This document shows positions 1 to 5,608 of a stretch of DNA of 9,201 nt, piece by piece. The notes under the pieces were generated by a model. The model was not told where the DNA came from. It was given only the letters and a program-made list of their open reading frames with translations, and did not search any database. The translations under genes were made by a program, and so were the position numbers. Source of the DNA: Candidatus Fermentithermobacillaceae bacterium UBA3907 (GTDB taxonomy: Bacteria; Bacillota; Sulfobacillia; Fermentithermobacillales; Fermentithermobacillaceae); the NCBI GenBank assembly GCA_002391545.1, contig DGFF01000078.1, positions 1 through 9,201 of the forward strand. The letters are read 5' to 3'. Every line of letters begins with the position of its first letter. Positions within the stretch are counted from its first letter, which is position 1.

Positions 1-1
1 A

Positions 2-442
2 GGCAGGTGGGAGGAGCTCCCTCGATCTGTAGTCAGAGCGCTAAAAGATGTCGTAAGAGATACCAAGCAGTGTGAGCGTTTCAATCTATACCTAGCCATT
101 AATTACGGTTCCAGACAGGAAATTTTAGATGCTACAACAAAGATTGTACAGGACTTCCTCACACGTGCCAAAACCGATCTAGGAAGCATAACCGAAGAGT
201 ATTTTTCCAATTTTCTTTATACCAAGGGAGTGCCCGATCCAGATCTCATCATTCGGACTTCTGGAGAACAAAGGCTCTCAAACTTTTTGTTATGGCAATC
301 TGCCTATTCTGAACTAGTTTTTACCGATGTGTTGTGGCCCGATTTCCAACCTATAGACCTTTACAAATGCGTAGTAGAATTCTCTCAGCGTGATCGCAGA
401 TTCGGTGATATTAGGGGCGAAGAGGATGATAATGAGTGCTAA
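2..442 (+). CDS. uppS: Undecaprenyl diphosphate synthase, C-terminal part (5' end outside window)
   Basis: This is a cis-prenyltransferase that extends farnesyl diphosphate with isopentenyl diphosphate to C55 undecaprenyl diphosphate, the lipid carrier for peptidoglycan and other wall polymers, acting at the cytoplasmic membrane face. The frame is open from base 2 to the TAA at 440-442 and gives 146 residues. The family is usually about 250 residues, so roughly the first 100, including the catalytic Asp region, lie upstream of the window. Visible signatures are INYGSRQEI, PDPDLIIRTSGEQRLSNF, AYSEL and RDRRFG. The codons at 254, 272, 278 and 311 encode Arg, Arg, Ser and Glu with exactly the spacing of E. 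coli UppS R194, R200, S202 and E213, the diphosphate- and Mg-binding residues. The end overlaps the cdsA start by 7 nt. A GTG at 230 is internal, not a start. Identification is firm; nothing suggests a broken gene. Confidence 0.96.
   Translation, partial: GRWEELPRSVVRALKDVVRDTKQCERFNLYLAINYGSRQEILDATTKIVQDFLTRAKTDLGSITEEYFSNFLYTKGVPDPDLIIRTSGEQRLSNFLLWQSAYSELVFTDVLWPDFQPIDLYKCVVEFSQRDRRFGDIRGEEDDNEC
422..438 (+). promoter_or_regulatory. Ribosome binding site and GTG start of cdsA
   Basis: GAGG at 422-425 lies 10 nt before the GTG at 436-438, inside the last codons of uppS. The in-frame TGA at 433-435 immediately precedes the GTG, so no upstream start is possible and GTG is the first usable codon. 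ATGs at 426 and 432 are in a different frame. Confidence 0.7.
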
Positions 443-1212
443 AGGAAAGAATCCTGTCAGCTCTCGTGTTGGCTCCATTGGCAATTGGAGCGTTTTACCT
501 AGGTGGAATTGCATTTGCGGCACTAATTACAATTTTAGCCCTATTCGCTTCTAGTGAATATAAAAGACTGCTGCAAGGTGCGGATGTAGAGCTTAATATC
601 ATATTTATCCCATTATGTGCTTTGATCGCCTTGTCGGGGCTTAGTAATAGGCCTGAATACCTGTTTATTTCGGTCTTATTGGGCACTCTGGTACTTCTTT
701 CACTATCCTCTATACAAAAAGGAATGCCTACTGCGGCCTTCAGCGTCTTAGGAATCACTTATATAGGCGGATTCTTTGGAACTCTAGCCTTGCTAAGAAC
801 CAGCCAAAGCGGCAGACAGTGGGCGTTTCTCGTCCTGTTTGCTACTTGGGCGACTGATATATTTGCATTTTTCGGCGGTAAAGCTTTTGGAAAACATAAA
901 TTAGCGCCTAAAGTTAGTCCGGGCAAAACATGGGAAGGAAGCGGGTTTGGTATTGCCGCTAGCATCCTGGTATCGGTTTTGTGGGGTAATTACGTAGAAC
1001 TACCTTTTTCATTTTGCACGTTCGCAGGTGTTACCCTGGGCTTTATGGCTATAGTAGGAGATCTTGTAGAATCAAGTTTGAAGCGTTACTGTAAAGCCAA
1101 GGACTCAGGAAACATAATTCCAGGACATGGAGGAATCCTAGATAGATTTGATAGTCTGTTATTCACCGGCGTATGGGGTTTCTTGTTAAAAAGTTTATGG
1201 CAGATAATGTAA
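436..1212 (+). CDS. cdsA: Phosphatidate cytidylyltransferase (CDP-diacylglycerol synthase)
   Basis: This integral membrane enzyme converts phosphatidic acid and CTP to CDP-diacylglycerol, the precursor of bacterial phospholipids. The 258-residue length is normal for the family. The C-terminal family signature is complete at residues 213-239: S213, L215-K216-R217, K222-D223, the stretch PGHGG at 229-233, then D236-R237 and D239. These include the metal- and substrate-binding acidic residues. A second conserved block has D141 (ATDIFAFFGGKAFGKHK) followed by SPGKTWEG at 161-168. The rest is a series of hydrophobic helices, beginning with residues 8-40. The GTG start is fixed by an in-frame stop directly before it. 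It overlaps uppS by 7 nt and is separated from the next gene by 37 nt. The uppS-cdsA pair is a very common bacterial arrangement that couples lipid-carrier and phospholipid synthesis. No anomaly seen. Confidence 0.97.
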   Translation: MLKERILSALVLAPLAIGAFYLGGIAFAALITILALFASSEYKRLLQGADVELNIIFIPLCALIALSGLSNRPEYLFISVLLGTLVLLSLSSIQKGMPTAAFSVLGITYIGGFFGTLALLRTSQSGRQWAFLVLFATWATDIFAFFGGKAFGKHKLAPKVSPGKTWEGSGFGIAASILVSVLWGNYVELPFSFCTFAGVTLGFMAIVGDLVESSLKRYCKAKDSGNIIPGHGGILDRFDSLLFTGVWGFLLKSLWQIM

Positions 1213-1249
1213 CATGAATGAAAGAATGCTTTTGGAGATGTTGGGATAA

Positions 1250-2287
1250 ATGACCAAAAGGAATGTTTTATATACCGGTATCTTTCTAGTTTGTATTTTT
1301 TTATTCCTGAAATACGTAATGCCATACGTGGCCCCCTTTGTAATCGGTGCTTTCCTTGCCTTTCTTCTAGATCCTGTAGTAAATTTTTTTGAAAATCGCT
1401 TACGTTTGGGACGTGGTTGGGCCGCTATTATATCCATGGTTATATTTGCTCTAGTAGTAGGTACGATTTTGACGTGGTGCGTGGCAAGTTTGGTTGCCGA
1501 AATATCAGATTTGTATCGACAATTGCCTGAATACTATGGCCAATTTGGGGAAATCCTAGATGACATTTTGGCGAACGCAGATAAATTGTGGCAGGATCTT
1601 CCAGAGCCATTGGCAAGAGCTGTGCAAAACGTTTGGAACAGTCTTTACGATTTGCTTTCTGGGTTCGCTCTAGGCGCCGGCGAATTAGTCAAATCAGCTC
1701 CTGGGTTTTCCATTTCTGTGATTTTCACCGTTATAAGCACGTATCTATTCATTAAAGATAAAAATGCGATTTACGAATCTGTAGGCAAGATTCTCCCTGA
1801 AGAAACTTTCGGCACTTTCAAGAGTACGGAAAGCACTATATTGTCAGGTGCTGCCCGGGTGATAAGAGTAGAAATTCTGCTGATAATTCTTACCATGATT
1901 GTGAACACCCTTGGCCTTAGGATAATAAACGTGCGGTACGCAGTAGCCTTAGGTGTCATCCTGGCTATACTTGATATCGTTCCAATCATCGGTCCTGCAC
2001 TTATATATATCCCATGGATAATTTACCATCTGATCTGGGGACAACTTTCTGTGGCCATATATCTTGCAGTTTTATACGGGGGAGTTTCTTTTGCTAGGCA
2101 AGTTGCACGAACAAATTTGATCGGAAAAGAGATGGGGCTGCACCCATTAGTTACCCTAATATCATTGTATTTGGGATTCCGTCTCTTTGGAGCCGTTGGC
2201 ATAATTTATGGGCCTCTAGTAGCCGTTTTGCTTACTGGTTTTTGGGCTAGTTTGATTACCCCGGTCAAAGGTGGTAATGAAGGTTGA
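1250..2287 (+). CDS. AI-2E family (YtvI-like) multi-pass membrane protein
   Basis: This is a 345-residue membrane protein of the AI-2E/UPF0118 family (PF01594), whose members include TqsA, PerM and the sporulation protein YtvI. Transport substrates are uncertain for most members. Hydrophobic segments are visible near residues 8-43 (two helices), 58-81, 147-167, 203-222, 230-262, 264-283 and 297-335, matching the family's roughly eight-helix plan, with a polar region at about 85-140. Family-typical blocks are ILDIVPIIGPALIYIPW around residue 240-256 and RQVARTNLIGKEMGLHPL followed by LYLGFRLFGAVGIIYGP. The late blocks resemble the YtvI branch more than TqsA, but that call is from memory. ATG 1250 directly follows an in-frame TAA (1247-1249), so the start is fixed; GGAG at 1234-1237 is the likely ribosome site. 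Its stop overlaps the dxr start by 4 nt, so it belongs to the operon, suggesting an envelope role (inference). The exact function is unknown. Confidence 0.9.
   Translation: MTKRNVLYTGIFLVCIFLFLKYVMPYVAPFVIGAFLAFLLDPVVNFFENRLRLGRGWAAIISMVIFALVVGTILTWCVASLVAEISDLYRQLPEYYGQFGEILDDILANADKLWQDLPEPLARAVQNVWNSLYDLLSGFALGAGELVKSAPGFSISVIFTVISTYLFIKDKNAIYESVGKILPEETFGTFKSTESTILSGAARVIRVEILLIILTMIVNTLGLRIINVRYAVALGVILAILDIVPIIGPALIYIPWIIYHLIWGQLSVAIYLAVLYGGVSFARQVARTNLIGKEMGLHPLVTLISLYLGFRLFGAVGIIYGPLVAVLLTGFWASLITPVKGGNEG
2267..2286 (+). promoter_or_regulatory. Ribosome binding site and TTG start of dxr
   Basis: AAAGGTGG at 2267-2274 is a good Shine-Dalgarno match, 9 nt before TTG 2284-2286. An in-frame TGA at 2278-2280 excludes any upstream start, and the conserved nucleotide-binding strand (RIAILGSTG) begins two codons later. 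TTG is therefore the start. The ATG at 2277 is out of frame. Confidence 0.8.
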
Positions 2288-3450
2288 CAAGAATAGCAAT
2301 TTTAGGTTCTACAGGATCCGTAGGACAGCAAGCTATAGATGTAATCATGCATAGTCAGGATTTCGAGGTGGTAGGACTAGCAGCGAGCAAAAACTGGCGA
2401 CAGGTCCTGGATCAGGCCAGATTGTTAAATGCAACCAAAGTGGCCCTTTACTCTGAAGAAGCAGCTCATGTGGCAAACAGAGAAAAAAAGTATATGGGCC
2501 TCCAAGAGGTAGAGATTCTTTCAGGTTCTGAAGGGCTATGCTACATAAGTTCGCTGCCTGAATGTGATTTAATAATTCATGCTATACCAGGCTTTCAAGG
2601 CGTAAAACCGCTACTTAGTTCATTAGAAAGCGGCAAAAGAGTTGCGTTATCTGGAAAAGAAGCTCTAGTTTGCGCAGGTGAACTTGTCAAACCGTTTCTT
2701 CTGTCAGATCCCCATTCGATCATACCCGTCGATTCTGAGCATTCTGCCATTTTCCAGTGCCTTATCGGTGAAGATAGACGGGCTGTAGAATACATTATTC
2801 TTACAGCTTCAGGAGGTGCATTGAGAGACCTGGGGGCTGAAGAATTATCTCGTATTGAGCCTTCCGATGCTCTTCAGCATCCTACCTGGCAAATGGGTCC
2901 AAAAGTAACTATAGACTCTGCTACGCTTTTCAACAAGACTTTAGAAGTTATGGAAGCCCATTATCTATTCAATGTGCCTTACGAAAAAATAAAAGTTTTG
3001 ATCCACCGAGAAAGTATTGTCCATTCTATGGTATCCTTTATGGATGGCAGCGTAAAAGCTCAATTAGGCAAACCTGATATGCGATTACCAATTGCGTTTG
3101 CCCTTAATTTTCCAGAAAGGAAAAAAGGGCCAGTGCCAACTATAGATCTGGCCTCAACTAAACTTACTTTTGAAGAACCAGACCTTGAGCGGTTCCCGTG
3201 CCTAGAGCTAGGATATGAAGCTGGTAAAATGGGTGGCACTGCTCCATGCGTACTATCTGTATCTGATGAAATTGTCGTTGAGCAGTTCCTTAAAGGCAGG
3301 ATCAGTTTTACACAGATATATAATATACTGAAGTCAGTCTTGGATCGGAGCGAAATCCAAATAGTTGACTCTGTAGAAACCTTAGAGCGAGCAGCTGAGC
3401 GGGCTAAGATCGAAACTGAAAAGACCATTGATATGATCACAAGAAGGTGA
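2284..3450 (+). CDS. dxr: 1-deoxy-D-xylulose 5-phosphate reductoisomerase
   Basis: Dxr (IspC) catalyses the NADPH-dependent rearrangement and reduction of 1-deoxy-D-xylulose 5-phosphate to 2-C-methyl-D-erythritol 4-phosphate, the committed step of the MEP isoprenoid pathway, in the cytosol. The 388-residue length is full. The N-terminal NADPH-binding loop is GSTGSVG at residues 8-14. The metal ligands are D150 and E152 (PVDSEHSAIFQ) and E221 (NKTLEVMEAHYLF), equivalent to E. coli D150, E152 and E231. The substrate-loop tryptophan is W202 in HPTWQMG, and N217/K218 are also conserved. HRESIVHSMVSFMDGSVKAQ and GKPDMRLPIAFAL are further family blocks. The TTG start overlaps the upstream stop (TTGA), so expression is probably coupled to the AI-2E gene. 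It sits 7 nt before rseP. Fosmidomycin-target residues look intact. No anomaly seen. Confidence 0.98.
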   Translation: MTRIAILGSTGSVGQQAIDVIMHSQDFEVVGLAASKNWRQVLDQARLLNATKVALYSEEAAHVANREKKYMGLQEVEILSGSEGLCYISSLPECDLIIHAIPGFQGVKPLLSSLESGKRVALSGKEALVCAGELVKPFLLSDPHSIIPVDSEHSAIFQCLIGEDRRAVEYIILTASGGALRDLGAEELSRIEPSDALQHPTWQMGPKVTIDSATLFNKTLEVMEAHYLFNVPYEKIKVLIHRESIVHSMVSFMDGSVKAQLGKPDMRLPIAFALNFPERKKGPVPTIDLASTKLTFEEPDLERFPCLELGYEAGKMGGTAPCVLSVSDEIVVEQFLKGRISFTQIYNILKSVLDRSEIQIVDSVETLERAAERAKIETEKTIDMITRR

Positions 3451-3460
3451 AGACTTCGTG
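3442..3460 (+). promoter_or_regulatory. Ribosome binding site and GTG start of rseP
   Basis: AGAAGGTGA at 3442-3450 overlaps the dxr stop codon and lies 7 nt before GTG 3458-3460. An in-frame TGA at 3434-3436 is followed by no other start codon before 3458, so the GTG is decisive. Confidence 0.8.
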
Positions 3461-4486
3461 CAAATTATAGTAGCCATTATAGCGTTAGGAATTTTGATAG
3501 TTTTCCATGAACTAGGTCATTTTCTTGCAGCTAAAAAATTCGGCGTATACATCCACGAATTCAGCATTGGCTTTGGACCTTTGCTGTTTTGCAAACAAGG
3601 AGAAGAGACAGAATTTTCCCTGAGACTAATACCTTTGGGTGGATATGTGCGATTCGCAGGCGAAGAAGGCGAAGCAGACGATGATGACCTGGAAATTCCC
3701 GAAGAACGTCTCCTCAAATCTTTGCCTCCTGGAAAAAGGGCTCTGATTATGTTAGCTGGTCCTTTAATGAACTTTCTAGTGGCTGCGCTAGCTTTCTTTC
3801 TGGTCCTATCATTAGTGGGAGTTGCTACCCCTACGACTGAAATTGCCGAAGTATTAGAGGGATATCCTGCATATGAGGCTGGCCTGCGAGCAGGAGACAA
3901 AGTCATTATGGTGGATGACGTGAAAATAACCGAATGGCAAGACATGGTAAAGATCGTTCAGAATAGAATAGGTGTACCAACTGTTATAACAGTAGAACGG
4001 GATGAACAAGTACTGAGTTTTACCGTGACCCCTATCGAAGAGTCTGGATTAGGCATTATCGGGGTAAAGGCTGAGGTAGTCATGGTGCGTTTCGGCTTTT
4101 TCAAATCTATTAAAGAAGCGGTCGTGGAAACAATTTACGTATCTGTAGCATGGATTGCAACTATCGTAGGTATGATACGAGGAGCAATTGCTCCCGAACT
4201 CACTGGTCCAGTAGGTATAACCCAAATCCTAGGCGAAGCAGCCAGGCAGGGTATAGGACAGCTTCTATACCTTGTAGGATTCCTATCTGCAAACTTTGCC
4301 CTTTTTAACCTTTTGCCCATACCTGCTCTTGATGGCAGCAGACTTTTGTTCACAGCTATAGAGGGAATACGAGGACGTCCAATCGATCCTGAAAAAGAAA
4401 ACATGATCCATTTTATTGGCTTTTTCCTGCTTATGATTTTGTTCGTAGTGATTACTTACAAAGATATATTGCGTTTGGTTGGGTAA
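3458..4486 (+). CDS. rseP: Site-2 intramembrane zinc metalloprotease RseP/RasP
   Basis: This membrane-embedded zinc protease cuts transmembrane segments of anti-sigma factors (RseA in E. coli, RsiW in Bacillus) and leftover signal peptides. The zinc motif HELGH is at residues 17-21 within the first membrane helix. The third zinc ligand lies in the late LDG motif, at D292 in NLLPIPALDGSRLLF. A single PDZ domain spans about residues 127-196 (EVLEGYPAYEAGLRAGDKV), as in the shorter RasP/YluC type; E. coli RseP has two and is longer. The 342-residue length fits the one-PDZ form. Membrane helices are also seen near 90-122 and at the C-terminus around 315-335. A very acidic loop (EEGEADDDDLEIPEE) lies between helix 1 and helix 2, as is usual in Gram-positive homologues. 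It lies between dxr and ispG, its common position in Firmicutes. The cleaved anti-sigma partner is not in the window. Confidence 0.96.
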   Translation: MQIIVAIIALGILIVFHELGHFLAAKKFGVYIHEFSIGFGPLLFCKQGEETEFSLRLIPLGGYVRFAGEEGEADDDDLEIPEERLLKSLPPGKRALIMLAGPLMNFLVAALAFFLVLSLVGVATPTTEIAEVLEGYPAYEAGLRAGDKVIMVDDVKITEWQDMVKIVQNRIGVPTVITVERDEQVLSFTVTPIEESGLGIIGVKAEVVMVRFGFFKSIKEAVVETIYVSVAWIATIVGMIRGAIAPELTGPVGITQILGEAARQGIGQLLYLVGFLSANFALFNLLPIPALDGSRLLFTAIEGIRGRPIDPEKENMIHFIGFFLLMILFVVITYKDILRLVG

Positions 4487-4503
4487 AGAGAATATTCATA
4501 GAT

Positions 4504-4516
4504 AGGTGATTTTATG
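4504..4516 (+). promoter_or_regulatory. Ribosome binding site and ATG start of ispG
   Basis: AGGTGA at 4504-4509 precedes ATG 4514-4516 by only 4 nt, slightly tight. An in-frame TAG at 4499-4501 rules out an upstream start. The 27-nt gap after rseP shows no terminator. Confidence 0.65.
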
Positions 4517-5608
4517 CCGGTTGCCGCAAATCTGTTTGAACGCAGAAGAACTAGACCTGTAAGATGTGGCAATGTAATTATTGGCGGAGACGCTAAAATA
4601 GCAATCCAAACTATGGCCAAGACTGATACCAGGGATACTAAGTCAACGATTCAAGAGATCCAAAAAGCAGTGTCCGAAGGAGCCGATATTGTAAGAGTAG
4701 CGGTGGTAGATCACGAAGCTGCCAGAGCGATAAAAGATATAAAAAAAGAGGTATCGTGCCCCGTTGTAGCAGACATTCATTTTGATTATGAATTAGCCAT
4801 AGAAGCCCTTGATTTTGGAGCCGACAAAGTTAGAGTAAACCCGGGAAACATAGGCGGCAAGAATAAACTCCTTAAGGTAGCCATGAAAGCACAATCTATG
4901 GGAGCGGCTATTAGACTAGGCATAAATTCAGGTTCATTGGAGAAAGATATACTAGAAGCTTACAGAACTCCATCTGCTGAGGCTATGGTAGAAAGCGCTA
5001 AACGTCACATTTCATATTTAGAAGAAAACGAAATAGAAAATGTTGTTATTTCCCTGAAATCCTCTAGCGTAAGAGAAACTATCAGGGGATACACCCTCAT
5101 GGCGTCATACACTGATTGGCCTTTCCACATTGGCGTAACCGAAGCGGGGCCCGGTTATATTGGCATTACTAAATCGTCAGTAGGTATCGGTACTCTCCTT
5201 TCTCTAGGAATTGGGGATACCATTAGGGTATCTCTTACAGGGCCTGCAACTGATGAAGTGAAAACTGCCAAGTTGATTCTGCAGTCGTTAGATCTGGGTC
5301 ATTTTGGTCCTGATATAATATCGTGCCCAACGTGCGGACGCACCCAAGTAGACCTTTTACCCATAGTCCAGCAAGTAGAAGAAGGGCTTAAGGAAATAAG
5401 AAAGCCTATAAAAGTGGCGATCATGGGATGTCCTGTAAACGGACCTGGGGAAGCTAAAGAAGCAGACGTTGGCATTGCATGTGGCAGAGATGGAGGAATT
5501 TTGTTCTCCTACGGCAAACCTATTAAAAAGGTTTCTAACGACGAAATAGTAGATGTTTTGTTAGAATTTGTAAGATCATATCCAAGTTCTCCGGAGGGAG
5601 TAAATTGA
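4514..5608 (+). CDS. ispG: 4-hydroxy-3-methylbut-2-enyl diphosphate synthase (GcpE), iron-sulfur enzyme
   Basis: IspG reductively converts 2-C-methyl-D-erythritol 2,4-cyclodiphosphate to HMBPP, the penultimate MEP-pathway step, using a [4Fe-4S] cluster and a flavodoxin or ferredoxin donor. The protein is 364 residues, the normal bacterial two-domain form. The N-terminal TIM-barrel domain begins after the RRRTRPVRCGN leader with IGGDAKIAIQTMAKTDTRDT. It contains ADIHFDYELAIEAL and VRVNPGNIGG. The cluster ligands are C271 and C274 (CPTCGRTQVD), C306 and E313 (GCPVNGPGEAKEADVGIACG). These match E. coli C270, C273, C305 and E312 with identical spacing. The stop TGA overlaps the polC TTG start (TTGA), so the replicase is directly coupled to this gene. 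Many Firmicutes have proS between ispG and polC; it is absent here. Oxygen-sensitive chemistry fits an anaerobe but does not prove it. Confidence 0.98.
   Translation: MPVAANLFERRRTRPVRCGNVIIGGDAKIAIQTMAKTDTRDTKSTIQEIQKAVSEGADIVRVAVVDHEAARAIKDIKKEVSCPVVADIHFDYELAIEALDFGADKVRVNPGNIGGKNKLLKVAMKAQSMGAAIRLGINSGSLEKDILEAYRTPSAEAMVESAKRHISYLEENEIENVVISLKSSSVRETIRGYTLMASYTDWPFHIGVTEAGPGYIGITKSSVGIGTLLSLGIGDTIRVSLTGPATDEVKTAKLILQSLDLGHFGPDIISCPTCGRTQVDLLPIVQQVEEGLKEIRKPIKVAIMGCPVNGPGEAKEADVGIACGRDGGILFSYGKPIKKVSNDEIVDVLLEFVRSYPSSPEGVN
5593..5607 (+). promoter_or_regulatory. Ribosome binding site and TTG start of polC
   Basis: GGAGGGAG at 5593-5600, within the last ispG codons, is the strongest Shine-Dalgarno in the window. 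Its GGAGG core is 7 nt before TTG 5605-5607. Starting at the first internal ATG nearby (5941) would discard an N-terminal domain that resembles PolC, so TTG is preferred. Confidence 0.8.

Noticed and set aside
230..442. GTG at 230 as the start of a separate 70-residue gene
   Set aside because: The frame is open upstream to base 2 and encodes conserved UppS sequence (INYGSRQEI), so 230 is internal to uppS.
3060..3440. Minus-strand open frame of 126 codons opposite dxr
   Set aside because: Antisense shadow of dxr with no family resemblance or convincing ribosome site.
3517..3945. Minus-strand open frame of 142 codons opposite rseP
   Set aside because: Lies entirely antisense to a strongly conserved gene, has no recognisable motif and is Ser/Pro/Arg-rich, typical of a shadow frame.
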